A stretch of 64,000 nt of DNA. It comes from Ectocarpus siliculosus. Its lineage: Eukaryota > Sar > Phaeophyceae > Ectocarpales > Ectocarpaceae. The translations under genes and the position numbers were made by a program. Position 1 is the stretch's first letter, and every line of letters starts with the position of its first letter. The notes below the pieces were generated by a model. It did not search any database. It was not told the DNA's origin and saw only the letters and a list, made by a program, of their open reading frames with translations. Shown here one piece after another: positions 23,117-35,827 of this stretch. The stretch covers positions 4,279,017 to 4,343,016 of the forward strand of contig FN649758.1 in NCBI GenBank assembly GCA_000310025.1, in the 5' to 3' direction.

Positions 23117-25092
23117 CTACTCGGCAGCCGGTGCGGCTTCCTCCTCAGCGACCGCCTCCTCCGCGTCTCCGTCGGGTGCCGAAGCCTCTTCGACAGCCGA
23201 ATCGGCTTCCTCCGCCTCCGTCACCTCTTCGGCGGCTGCTTCGACGGGGGCCGGCTTGGGCATGGAGGCCTCGTCGTACTCGATGTTCTCCCACCTCCTC
23301 GCAACGGGGGCCGCCTTCTTCACGATCTCGCCCTCGAAGTAGACCACCTCCTTTTGCTTCTGGGGACGGCACTTCCCGTACGAGTGCCTGGTTGGTCGGT
23401 TCGGGGGGTGCCACGGAACGAAAACCGCGGAGAACGGCAGTGAGGAACAAGACAAGAGAGAACTGGCCCGACTCGGGAACGAGTACGCCCTGGTACTATT
23501 TAAATAGACGCGTGCGGCGATCGATTCAGCAGCATGTATTTCGTATGGAGCTTCACCATGTAACTGCAACCAAGTCATGGTGGCAGGACATGTCGCAAAA
23601 CTTGGTCACAACTATCATAAGTCCCTCGCCGATAGGGCGCCACCTTCGCCCCAGAGCTCCACTGGGCCGCCTGCGGTCTTGCGCTACCATAACACGGGCA
23701 CGGCAAAACGGGTGCCGCACTACATACCGTTGCAGTATCTTATCTACAGCACCGTGTGGTTTAGCCTCCCTAGCGAACTCAATGAACGTTAGAGGTTCAC
23801 AGAACGAAGTTTCCTTGACTGCTGTACAATGTACGCCCTCCGTGTTTCGCTCCAAAAGGGTGCGCAGCCGTCCCGAGAGTGTTCAAAAGATCTACAGCAG
23901 CGTATGTAGCGCATGAAAAGCAGGAACCATGGCAAGTCCCGATCAAGCCGCTCGAGGAGTTCGAATACTGTTGTGAGTCGCCAGGGCGGCCAGGACTAGG
24001 CTTCGGGTACATTCGTGCGGGCAAGACATACAACTTCTTCGACGAAGGTTTGCACATGAAACGCTTGGAAGGCGTTTTGCACATGCGTGGATGGTGTGCG
24101 ACCCAGGATAATGCATCTGGAGACTTTCACCTGACACCGCTTGTGCGAGTTCGTGAAGCAAACCAAGCCAAGTGAGAACACGTAGACCTACCTCATGCGC
24201 TTGCCCTTCGTTGTGCGCGTGTCGCCCCTGCCCATCACAATCACCTGGACCATCGCGTGATCAGAGAAAAACGGGTTGCAACGAACGCCGATGAGGAAGG
24301 TGAGAACGCCCAAGCCTATTCGGCACTGAGACAAAACTGCAGTGTATGTTTCGCTTTGGACTACATCAGGACGACAGGTCAGAAAAACAAAAACCTCAAC
24401 CGGCAGTTGTGTCCCCCACTTCGTTTACTCTTGTTTTCGCATGGTACAAATGGGCATCTACCGGTCAACGTCATCAAGGGCCTTTGCTAGATTGCTAGAC
24501 GATGGTACGAAGTTTAGTGGTGTCGGCAGTGTTGGGGCTGGTCCAGGCCTTCGGGAACGACGGTCGCACGCGACAGAATGCTGGCATCGCTCGAGCGTAC
24601 AACCGGCCAAAACCGTTTTTTTTTTTTTTTTTCATGAAAAGCACGTTTGTTGCTTGGTTCTCGCCTGCCCAACTGCAATGTGTCATGCACGTAATTTCAA
24701 CATGGACACCCCCTCTCGCACGCTCACGCGCAGTACCCGTCTGGGCGAACCTAACCCACCATACGGCATCTCGATTCTCTCCCAGCCTGCTTGTGTTCGT
24801 AGCGCGCTACCGCCGTCGTAGGTAGTCACCCCACATCAACGCCTCTGACTGGGTCGTTGCAAGCAACATACCACCTATGCATGCAGCGCACGCACAACCG
24901 GGGACTGCAACTGCCAATCTGTGTCGTGTTTCCTACGAAGGCCCGCCAAGCCACGACATCCCATACCTGGGATGTGGAGGCCCGTGTAGATCGCCCAGAG
25001 ACGACCTGGGAGGGCCCAGGGACTACGAACGCGTTCGAGACTGATGCCATCATGGCAACAACCAAACCGAGGGTTGCTAGAGCTCCGTGCAT
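23117..25092 (-). CDS. Plastid 30S ribosomal protein bTHX (S31/PSRP4), nuclear-encoded, with acidic C-terminal extension
   Basis: Exons on the minus strand: 25092-24967, 24244-24192, 23387-23117. Phases agree (450 nt, 149 aa). The first 42 residues form a plastid presequence: hydrophobic MHGALATLGLVVAMMASVSN followed by AFVVP, an ASAFAP-like cleavage motif. Residues about 46-72 match the tiny basic Thx protein: MGRGDTRTTKGKR, then MRHSYGKCRPQK, compared with the MGKGD..TRRGK...G(T/S)YGK.RP pattern of bacterial and chloroplast Thx. In bacteria Thx binds the head of the 30S subunit and is only about 25-30 aa. Here it is followed by EVVYFEGEIVKKAAPVARRW and an Ala/Glu-rich tail of about 45 residues ending AAPAAE. 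The tail's role is unknown. The gene is divergent from the methyltransferase gene and convergent with RRN3. Confidence 0.88.
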
Positions 25093-25437
25093 GGTAGTAT
25101 CAGCGTTTCTCTATTCGACTGGACGAGGTGCCGGGAGAGGATGGGTGGCCGTCTGCTTTGCGTCAACGCAGGGGGTTCCTTGGGCAGAGTGTTTGCGTGC
25201 TGATCGAGACGTCTCCTACGCCGCAGGGTGACACTCCAGGTTGGATGCGTTGGCAGCCGGAGCACGCGAGACGCGAGACGGGGGGTACGCTACTGGGTAT
25301 GGTGTCCAGATCGCCCCCCCCCCGTTCTCTCCGCGCGTACATACGTGCGCGAGCCAGCGCGTGCGGCTTTGGGGGCGTAAGGTTGGCTTTGCTTGTTCGC
25401 TCTCACACAGGGGGAGGGCGACAGTTGTCTACTAACC
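25093..25437. promoter_or_regulatory. Divergent promoter region between the bTHX and methyltransferase genes
   Basis: Only 345 bp separate the two opposed start codons, both of which begin predicted plastid proteins. The stretch must hold both 5' flanks. No defined element was identified, and a shared promoter is an inference. Confidence 0.45.
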
Positions 25438-28400
25438 ATGGGTCTCAATGGAACGAGACAATGCGTGGTGGCGATGGCTGCCTTGAGCATGGGCGGTGTT
25501 GGTGTGGATAGCTTCCTTGTGCCACAGCAGCGGTTAAGCGGCAGCAGCTGTGCAAGATCATGTTTGAGAGTAGAGCAGCAGCAGCAGCAGCACGACGCTG
25601 GAAGAAGATCGTCCTCCTCCGTGACTAGGATGGCAGCTACCGCAGAGGTGAGCTCGGGACTGCTACATCATCAGTCAGCTGCGGAGACGTCGAGTGGTTC
25701 AAGAACAGTTACCAAAATTGCATGCGTCCTATTGTGTGCGGGCTTTCATGATCAATGCCTGTCCTGCTGCTGCTGCATGTAAGTCGACTGCTGTACACAC
25801 ACGTTTGTTTTCCGTCCTATGGTCGACGGTGGAACAGTGACCGCTGCTCTATGCGGGAGAGTTTGCGTTCAATCAATATCGTCGTTCAAATGCAAAGCTC
25901 CTTTGTGTACCGTGTAGCAGCAGTACAGTAGTGCTACGCTACATGGCACGTGGCAGTATACGCTATTTACCACCCCCCAGAAAATTCAGAGACGCAAGGA
26001 ATCTACGACGGGTTCGAAATTTGGCTGTGTATCTACGGTCGTACGGTATAGAAAAGGAGAAGTTGCCGAGAATAGCTTGGGAGGTGAAGTGTGCAAACAA
26101 GGAGAAGGGGTAGTCAACCCACGGAGTGGGTTAAAGTTGTAGATGACGTATGGAAGGAGTTCGAGTTGACGAAGGAAGTGAATGGAAACGGTTGTAGGTC
26201 TAGAGGGTGACCAGAAGATTGAAGGTCAGATTACAGACTGGGGACATTGGCCTTCGAGAGCGTAGACGAAGATTGAGGAAGGTAGATGATGATGACGACA
26301 AATTCAAATGTGACTGCGGCTCGGAGTGCGAACACCGGGTTCATGTACGTGGAGAATGTCCGTCGTACGAAAAGGAGAGAAAAATATACATGACTGGGCT
26401 GAGAGAAGAACGAAGATAGACATGGAGCTGTTTGCGGCATGGAATAACCAGCAGGAGACAGTAGTTGTACTGGGGCATAGGGAGCGCGTTGAATAGGCGG
26501 GAGGTGATATCGAAACGAAAGATAGGCCAGGGAAAAAGTGAGACACCTTAGGCAAAGTAGGAACGAATGATTGACCGTCGGTGATCGGTCCTGTGGGACC
26601 AATCGGTCGTGCTCAATGGTCAACCGCTCTAAGGCGTGCAAAAACTCGAGTATCCCCCCCACCCCCCGAAAGTACGTGCTATCTACCATTGCACACAACT
26701 TGCACCTGGCCGTAGGTGGCACTACAGTAGTAGACACGGCACCCCAAGGTCGGTTACTCCACGACGAAGCGGATGTCTAAATTACGGGCACGTTGTCGGA
26801 AAGCCCTCGACGAGACGGTGCCAGCGCCTGTCGGCACCGCCACTCTCCCTTGTGGAGTAATTGAGCTTTGAAATACCTGTCGAGGGGTGTACTGTAATAT
26901 CCCATGTCACCTACGACATTCCACGAGTCTCGAGACGATCTACGTAGGACGTAGGACTATCTGCTGGTGCGTTTGTGCATGCCGTTTTTTCGTGCTGCTT
27001 AGTGTGCCGACGTGCCGTTGATGATCGGCCACGGTGGGAAACAGATCGGTTCCTTCCCGTACCAAGATGTGCTGCCGTTTCTCAAGGAGCACGTGCAGCC
27101 TTCCGACCAGATGCTGCTGCTCGGGTGTGGGACAGAGCTTCCTTTGCAGCTCTCTCGGGATGGCTACGGCACTCGGTGAGACGCTCTACCTACCCGGACC
27201 ATGTAGCAGATGCTCTCGTGCGCTCTCTGCGCACTTTTATGCCACACACTAGGGGCCGGCCGCTGGGGACGCCTTCAGGTATAGCTCGTAAGGTGTGGCA
27301 TTACAAGAAAACAAGTGGACTTGACTTTAGTCTAGAGTCTCGATCACTGTCCCGTCGATGATTTTGAAACTACAGTAGGACTTCATTGATTCACTTGAAG
27401 ACGGTTACACGTTGAAGTTCGTTTGGCCTGACGAGGCCGAGGCACAGTAGTCGGCACCACTTGCTGTACATGTCCAGGAAAGATTCGGTAAGTTGTGGCT
27501 AGCGAAGGCTGAGCTCTTTCACGTGTGTCTGTCGTTCGCTCGTAAGATGCTCACATGCCCCCGTATCTATGTGTCCGCCTGCTTCGTTTCGGTCGCGTCG
27601 TCACAGAGATGGCCGATCGTTCATGCGCTGCATCGACTCCGACCCCGACTTGATAGCGGCCATGAAGACTGCGGCCGAGGCAGATCCCGTCTGCTCGAAG
27701 AACATGGCTGCCGGGTAAGCGGGCGCGTAAAACCGTCAGGAGAGAGAGCAGGCGACACATTCCTGCTGTCCTCGGCAACTTCCCCCACGCCCCTCGTGCC
27801 CGCCTCCGATGGTCTGTGGGCAGGGCACGTAATAGCAGCTCGTCCTGCTGTGTGTTGCACACTGTGGGTTGTTGTTCGTGCGACCATAGCAGAGTTCGGC
27901 TGCCCATTGGACGGTGTGACTGTTTCGTAGACATGCTTTCTGTTCTGCGCATGCGGGCTGCTCGCTGCTGCTTGTTTCCACCTTGTGCCCATGGCACAAA
28001 GTACTGACGTGTACTACCCTCGTTTCTCGTGTCGTGTTGTTGTTGTTGTCGTGGTTGATTTGGGGGCTGTTGTTCTGCCTCCCTGCCAAGGAAATTGATT
28101 TTCGAGGCGTTGGACGTGACCGGAGGCATGCCGGAGCTCAAACAATCTTCTGCTGACTGCGTCGTGGACGCTGGTCTACTGGACAAGCTCATCACAACGG
28201 AGGTACATGCTTGGCCATTTCAGCCCTCCTGGCGGCCTCTGCTGTTGCGTGCATGTAGACGGTGTATGTGTCATCGCTCGCACAAAGGAGCACATTATGG
28301 GTACTTGGAAAACATGAAAACTGCAATGGTACCTTCGGATTCATCTGTGAGGCGTGCTTCATTCTTGATTGGCGTGGCGTCCCATGTGAAATGTGGTAGA

Positions 28401-29555
28401 CTGTCATGGGAAGTAGATGGTGAGAAAAAGAGGTTCTTAATTTGTCCTTGCTTCTTTTTAGTTTTGCCTTTCGGCAATGAAAGGCCTGTGCTATTGCTGT
28501 AGTGCTGTGGAACTCTGAGCGATAAGTAACGAATGGTCGTTTTTAGCAACGGCCGGCCGTTTCTTCAGCGTCGACACTCCCGTATTCCACCCTCGAACGG
28601 AATCCTAGCTGCGCTGTAAACTGCTTCAGCTGTTGTCGAGCGTGTTCTTGTCGCTCTGCTTTGGTGGCGTAACAGTGGGAGCGGGTCTGAGAGAAGCGTC
28701 TTGTTGGTCGCGTGACGCCTTCTGTATTTGCTTGCTATTTCTAGTGTACGGTAGATACGTACCAGGTGGACGTTTGGTATTGGAGTGTTTGTTGCATTTC
28801 TTGCTTGCATCCTTGTTCGATGGCAGACTGCCGTAACTATTTTGCTCTAATATCTTCTTTTTCGCTCTCTTCCGCATTTTTTTTGCAGGGACTTGACGCC
28901 GCGAAGGCGTGCTCGGATGCCGCCCACCGTGCTGTGCGCCTTGGAAACCCTTTGGTGGCGTTGTCCATGATCAACAAGGACGACTTCGCCCAAATATTTG
29001 ACGGAAACGTGCGTTGCCGACCAAAGCGGAATCAGCGGGGTGTGTGTGGGAGGATTGCCTCGCCATGTTTTAGGGAACTGTTGTTGTACCTCGGCTGCCA
29101 ATGATGCGTGCTGTGCTTTGCAAAACTTGCTGGTGTTTTGGTCGGAGATCAGCCCTCAGTAGTAGGCGGGTATTCAATATCACCCAAGGCCCCGCTGAGG
29201 CAATAGGCAAGTGGAAGCCGATATTTAAGATGCTCAACAATGGTTCCAAGACACGCTTTACTGTTCTTCCAAGTTTTGTTATTTTGCCCAACGTGTCGGA
29301 CCGCCCAAGCCGTCTCTGTTTGTGCTACGAGCCCCAGCTCCGACTGTCAACTATCCCGCCTATCATCAACACGCTTTCTCCTGTGACTTTGTCGTTACCC
29401 ACCCAAAGTGGGGGTGGATGCAAGAGCTGGATGGGGACCCCGGTGCAGTGAGCCAGTGGTACCGGGACAAGAAGGTCAACCTCAAGGACGTGGGCAACAA
29501 CTTCGTTGAGCTGGGGATATCCTTCTTCGTGTACACCAACGTGGATAACTGCTGA
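25438..29555 (+). CDS. Class I SAM-dependent methyltransferase, METTL13-like, probably plastid-targeted
   Basis: Exons: 25438-25647, 27003-27175, 27607-27714, 28091-28202, 28889-29008, 29274-29555. Phases agree (1,005 nt, 334 aa). Exon 1 encodes a 70-residue leader rich in Ser/Arg/Gln with GVDSFLVPQQR, resembling a stramenopile plastid presequence. Exon 2 has a pre-motif region (IGSFPYQDVLPFLKEHVQPS) and motif I, LLLGCGTELPLQLSRDGYG. Exon 3 supplies an acidic loop (RCIDSDPDLIAAMK). Exon 4 has FEALDVTGG and DCVVDAGLLDKL, typical of motifs II-III in METTL13-type enzymes. Substrate is unknown; relatives methylate eEF1A or other proteins. The end WYRDKKVNLKDVGNNFVELG is clearly coding. The acceptor of the last exon (29273/29274) was chosen by frame and phase and is the least certain junction. 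Confidence 0.82.
25931..26420 (+). mobile_element. Decayed fragment of a non-LTR retrotransposon (LINE) ORF2 C-terminus
   Basis: Frames at 25931-26113 and 26207-26419 encode basic segments (ARNLRRVRNLAVYLRSYGIE; RLQTGDIGLRERRRRLRK) ending in a zinc-knuckle-like CDCGSECEHRVHVRGECPSY, typical of the tail of LINE-type reverse-transcriptase proteins. The frames are interrupted by stops. The fragment lies in intron 1 of the methyltransferase gene. Family assignment is from general appearance only. Confidence 0.5.
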
Positions 29556-29982
29556 CGGGTCCTTTAGAACGAAGGGGCGAACATGGACAGAAGCGGCACT
29601 TGCAGACAAGCAGTGTTGTGTTTAACGAGCATTCAAGTATCTTGGGGTTACAGTGCGTGTCGATAGAAGAAAGTGCGCGAGCGCGATAAGCATTGATGAC
29701 ATTAAGCGTGTTTTTCGAGGTGGGTTGGGGAATGTTCCGAAGGGCCTCCTGGCGTGGATGTTCCTGGTGAGGCACGTCGAACTTGACACTCCTCGAAGCC
29801 GAGGTACGGTTGAACGCCTGCTGGAGCATGCAAATCCTACACCGTTCACTCACTTTAGGAGCACTGGTTGTAAACACAAATACCAGGTGCTAAGTGGCCA
29901 TTCTCGAAGGAGGAACACCACTCTTGGCCAACAAAGCAACACCAATTCCCATCCGTGCACATCAACAGACCAGACCCCAAGC
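29556..29982. other. Convergent 3' region between the methyltransferase and UVRAG-like genes
   Basis: The stop codons of the two genes lie 427 bp apart, tail to tail. A plus-strand frame crosses the region (29653 onward) but has no recognised motif and runs antisense into the UVRAG-like exon. Nothing else was seen. Confidence 0.4.
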
Positions 29983-32900
29983 CTACGCTCCGTCGATCGA
30001 CATGAGGCGCTCCAGGTTTCGCAGCAGTTGGCCGCCGCCTCTCTTCGCCGGCACCCCTCTGGCCGTCAAAATCTGCTCCACGTCTCGCCCGAGCAGATAC
30101 ACGCCGCGGTCAAACCTCTCCTTCTCTACCCCTCTCCTGAACAGCGGGTAGGCTACGCCCACCCCGGTGACGTTGTCTCGGACGGCAGACCTGCCGGTGC
30201 CAATTCGACAACCGCCGCGCGGGGGTGCTCGGACTGTTGTTGTTGTTGTTGTTGTTGTTACGCCAATCAATATAGACGCTCCCTCGATCGCATTTCTGCC
30301 CTCCTCCTGCCGCAGGTTGTGGTCTGCCTCTTTCTCAAGCTGCTCACGTGTGCTTGATGCTATGCTTCTACGTGGTTCATGGCACTACGAAAGTGGTCAC
30401 ATTCTTCAGACAAGTCGTGCTAGTCATGCTAAGGCCCTCAAGCCAATCCGTACTCAGGCTGTGGCGGCGTTTGGCCGCGGGCCGTCTCAAACACGCCTCA
30501 TCGCGTACATACCTAGAGGCGTTGTAGATGACCTGATACCGCAGCGAAATCTGGAGGTACTTGGCCAGCATGCAGACCAGGTGGGCAGTGTAGCCCAGTG
30601 CGGATGAGATCCTTTCGTCGTCTATGCTGTACAAGTCGGCCGGAAGCTCCAGCCCTCGAATGGTAAACTCTTTCAGGTTGCCCTGGTACTTGATGGGGTA
30701 GATGGCCTGAGACATTTCAAGTATAAATCACGCAGACGATCAACGGGTACATCGCATCAAACATACGGACGACCTATATTATATATATAATGGCATCAAT
30801 GCCAGTGACTATTAATGGGTTAGCGTGAGTGGTGCCTTCCCTTGAGTTGAAAATATATCATAAGGTGCATGGTCTATCACAGAGTGGACGTAGCTCTGAG
30901 GCGAACACAACAGGCAGGTTACGGTAGACAGTTCCGGGGCACCATCTCCTATACAGCAGGGGGCCCGCTATAGTGCCGGGTAGTGTCCAGAGGGAAAAGC
31001 GGCACTATAGCGAGCACCGGCAGTATTCAGGATAGTGCCTCAATAGTGCTGGTCCGGCACTATTGAGGCTTCGAATATCCCTCAGTAGTGCCGGTCCGGC
31101 ACTATTGAGGAGGTGGTGGTTTCATGGTGTAGCGCTCAAGCTTTGCGGGGCCAACACAGTACGATGTGGATCGTGGATCGAATATGTGTGTACTATGAGT
31201 GGACGTGTAAGTCCTCGTTGCTCTCCTTCGATGTTACCAGATAAAAAAAAGACAGCAGAGAACCACGACAGGAAGCGCACCGCACGGAAAGTAAACGGCC
31301 ATTACATGCTGCCACAGCCATTCTCCCCGCCCTCACTACGTACCAGCAACTCTATCATGTTTGCCTGCTGGCGCACCCCTTGGATGTTGCAAGAAATAAT
31401 CAAAACAACCCGAAGAACACAAGCACGACAGGAAGCGCACCGCGAGAAAAAAACAACCATTACTACCTACCACAGTTATACCCGCCGCCCTCGCAACGTA
31501 GCAGCAACTCCCTCATGTCTGCCTGGCGCACCCCCTTGGATGTTACTAGAAGAAACAAGACAAAAAGAAAAGCACGACAGGAAGCGCACTGGAAGCAAAA
31601 GCAAACAACCATTGCTACAACAGCTGTACCCCTCGACTTTACTCCGTAGCAGCAACAAACTCTCTCATGTCTGCCTGGCGCACCCGCTTAGCGGAATGCG
31701 CTGCAATCATCGCCATCTTCGCTTTCGTTAGGAAGAACGCCGCGTCTCCGTTGCCACTCTCCTCTGCTGCCGCTTCCAGGACGATGAAGTGAGGCGACAG
31801 CTCAGCATAAGCGGGTGGAGCAAGGAGCTCGGTCCCCGTGTTGTCATCGCCACTACCCTCCTCTTCTTCGTCCTCCTCCCCACCGCCGGTAGTCACATGC
31901 GTTCCAGCCAGCAGTGCCGCCATTTCGTCCACTGCGTCCAGTCGAAGAGCCTCTACCACCTCATCGTCGTCCTCGATGGTAGCCCACCCCTGAATCGCGC
32001 TCTCCGCTTCTCCCTCGACCGGCTGTCCGGGTTCGATGTCGAGATCTTCGCATCCAGCAGCTTGAGAATCTCAAGCTTCTTGTTGTTGTCCGGGCGCGCA
32101 CGAGAACCCCCCTTCTTGCTCCCACCGCTCTTGTCCTTCAGGCGTTTAGATGGTCGCGCCCCCGCACCGCTGGCTGCTGTCGCTTTGCGCTTGCCAGTCC
32201 TGGCGACGCACGCGCTGCAGATGCGGTGCTGCTCGTTGTCCTCAAACACGCTGCCGCAATTGCCGTGGAGCCGCCCGCCACATCCTCCCTTGCAGATGTG
32301 GCCATGAGGGTCTTGCGGCGTTCGGTTCTGTTGAAGGCACAGTTCACCTTCCGCACAAGGCATGGTGCGTGCGCCTCTGCGTAGAGCTCTTAGGGTCTGC
32401 AGCAGCAGGTGTACACTCTTTTCAGTGTGGCGTCTGTCCTCTGGCGTGTGTTGTGGTGTGTGTGTGTGTGTGTCTACAGCACTACAGCAGTAGTGAACCG
32501 GCACTATTGGGGGGCACAGCGGCGCCAAACCGGCACTATAACGGGCCAGCCCTCAATAGTGCCGGACCGGCACTATTGAGGGCGCTGTCCGTGTCCCGAA
32601 ATTTTACCGGCACTATACCGGGCACCGGCACTATTCAACCGGCACTACAGCGGGCCCCCTACTGTATGGCCATCAGGTCGTGAGGAGCATGGCAAATAAC
32701 TCAAAACACGAAGCGACGACACAACTACCTAAACCTAATATATTGGGCCCTCAGCGAGGAAACCGTGAGCTGTCTCCCTTGGATGCGATGGTGGGGAGAA
32801 GCAAGGCAAATCTAACTGTGGTAGGCACCTGTAGCTCAGCTGTTAGCCTCGCCCTCCTCGCCTCCAACAATACGTGGCTCTTGAAGGTTTCCCTCTTCTC

Positions 32901-35793
32901 CGACTCTAGCTGTCGGCCGTCTTCGATTGCAGCTTCTGCAGCGAGGTTGGGAGCAGTACAATCGGAGCAATCTGAACAAGCGCTTTGCCAAATCCGGCAG
33001 AATGGGGTGATGTATGGGGGATGTTCTTGTCGACAAATCTCGCGACTCAATACAAGAATATTGCCCAAGACCGAATACATTGGCAACAACTCCATGACAC
33101 AGCAGCAACACCGTAACAGATGGCCGGCCGGTCATGTCGAAGAATACGTCATACGCACTGAACGTCTGCACCAAAATATTCGGGCATTGTTCCAGGAACA
33201 ACGTCCAAGATCAGCACCATTGCGGGGCGAACACAAGGCCAGGCAGACACCATCTACGCTAAAGGCGCGAGAACTGCCGATCGCACTAGACTGGATACCG
33301 CACTGAGTTCAAAAAACAAAAACGATCGTGTTCAGGTGGGGAAGCTTTGTCTGTTGATTGGGCTGATTCAACCTACACATTATCGAGTACAAAGGGACGT
33401 CACCGCGTACCAGAGATACCAAGATGCCACAACATCGTCAAAGAAATTACAAAAAAGGTGTTCCACACCAAGAATGAAGGATATAGCTGTAATGGTACAA
33501 GTTTGACGCGGCGAGGTGGGTATCACCTTCAGCTTCGGCTATCCCTGTAAGAAGCTCCTCAACCGCCAGTGTCTCGGCCTCCAGGTACCGTTTCTCCCTC
33601 AAAAAAGACGCCTCCTCCGCCTCCAGCAACTCCTGGTGAAGATTCAAAAATTTCGGTCGCGGCATTAGCAGGGTATTGTTAGCCGAGAGTACCTCCCGAC
33701 TGATGTTGAATATTTTCCCATTGAAACGTCCAAACCCCCTGTCCCAGCAGCCATCCACCAAGTTGACTGTTCACAAGATAACACCACCCTCTAAGAGATG
33801 TACACAAATTTATTCCTAGGCGTTTTCGAAGTGTTTGGCAAGGCCTCTAAGCTTGGAAGCTATACTTACCAGCGCCGCTTGTCCCACCCCCGCGTTTGAC
33901 TCATCAAGCCGGACAAAAAAGGAAGACAACCAAACACAACTATTGCACCAAGGAACTTCTTCGTACCCTTCAAAACTGCGATGCACGGGGACGCTACATA
34001 CACGTCCGAGATAAGCCTTATTTTTTCTGCTTTTCCGTACCTGCTGAATGGTCAATTCCAACCTCAGGGTGTCCATCGCGCACGCGCTTTCAGCCGCAGC
34101 GCAGACCTTTCTGTCGCCGGGTGCTGCCTTCTCCAACTGAGCGGCTAGTTCTACCCTTCCCCTCTCCGCCTCGGCCTCCAACACCAACACTCGTCGCAGC
34201 ACCTGAAATGTCGATTGGTACGCGTAGAACCCTTAGAATGGTAGAACCAATCGAGTCGATCGGTAGAATGAATTCGCAGATTCGCCAGGCAGATCGGAAC
34301 CCAAAGAACATCGGGGTGTACTTTTACAAGACGAGGGTATGGGAGAACCAGCAACATCAGCAGCGGCAACAACCACAGCAACATGTTGTACCCATAAAAA
34401 TCGAAACAGAACGGTAAGCCGAGAGTCACTCATTCTGGCCGGTCTTCCGGCTGGCGCCCGTCTACTCGAAACTACTGGTTTCAGCGCAGTGGCTCAGAGA
34501 CGTGGGTGCGGAAAGAGCCCGATACGTCTGCAGAACGCCCTCGACGAGACGTGTCCAAAACCACTGTTCTTGGTGATGGCGCTGGCTTGTTGGTTGTGGA
34601 ACATTCGAGCTTTTGGAAGTCTGCCTAGGGTGCGTGCCCATCTCTCCGCCTCTCGCGGGATATTGTGCTTTCTGCTTTTGGGCTTGACTGCGCGGCACCT
34701 CGTCCAGGGGCTCTTGGTCCTCGTCGTCTTCCTCGTCAGAATCGTCTCGCCATGCGTCGCCCCCGCCGCCGCCGCCCCGAGCCCTACCCCCCGCCACGGC
34801 CTCAGGGAGCGCCGAGTTGCTCGACAGCGCTTGGACTACCCAGTCTTGAGTACATTTGGGGCCGCACGAAACGAGGACTGTTAAGGTTTGGTAGATGGAG
34901 GGGCACGTGCAAACGGGCGGAGGCTCTCGGCGCACCAAATCGCCAAACAGAGCCAAGACGCGAGCAAAGCGGCACACGCGATATGTGCAGTGTAGCGTCG
35001 CATCGAACTGGTTCATCTGAGAAAAGGTCGACTGTGCTCAGCCTTGACACCAGCGTGGACAAATAGTACCATCAAGCCGAGGTCCCGCTCGTATTCCCCG
35101 TACGTCGCTGCGTGCCGTGGCGGAGATAGACGGTATCCTCTAGGCAGACCTCGATGAGTTTTGCTTCATTTTCCGACTCAACAACGTGATTACGACAACC
35201 GCGTACACTCTCGAGGAATGGAACGCAAGACAAAACAGTAAAAAGACAAGACAATGGCGTGACTCCTTCCAATAGAGCCCCCTACTAGGCGTGGGGTGTA
35301 TCCACCGCCCTTACAGACAAAAAAAACAACGACCCTCCCGCGCGCCCCCCGAATTACGCTACAGGATCGTAGGGTGTACGAAAAACAAAAAAACGCACCT
35401 GCGGCGTAGAGGCCCCCGTTAGACATCTCTACTAGCAAACAGTCCGCGGGCAGCGCCCACAAGTGGGACAGCCTCGATCCGACCGGCAGTGCCGTTAACC
35501 CTTTGACGTCTATCGTGCACTCCCACACCACTGGCCCGAGGGTCGCCGTGCCATCTCCTGCCCTTGCTGCGGCATCGACCCCGCTATGCCCCGAGGCTTG
35601 AGCAGGTGGTGGTGCCGGCGACTGCCTTGGGTGCGAAGGATCTCGGGCGCTCGCAGAGTCCGGGTCAACGGCAAAGACCCGCAGCAAGAGCACTGCTCCC
35701 CTCCACAAAAACAAAGCATCACCATTGGGCGCGGGGTTGTTTAGTGAGGGCGTCGTCTGGGATCTCCTCGGGTCATCAGACATACAACCGCGG

Positions 35794-35827
<34 letters not shown>

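Larger units (their letters stand above)
30954..32664. mobile_element. TA-flanked TIR element (mariner/pogo-like?) in an intron of the UVRAG-like gene
   Basis: Seen directly: the left end CAGCAGGGGGCCCGCTATAG and the right end, reverse-complemented, CAGTAGGGGGCCCGCTGTAG. Both are flanked by TA (30952-30953 and 32665-32666). Each terminal ~150 bp contains several copies of TAGTGCCGG and a near-perfect palindrome, CAATAGTGCCGG followed by its complement (near 31045-31060, 31085-31110 and 32550-32582). Length is 1,711 bp, so about 80% of the 2.1-kb intron is the element. It carries a zinc-finger ORF but no recognisable transposase. Superfamily is uncertain; the TA duplication points to Tc1/mariner-type elements. 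Confidence 0.8.
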
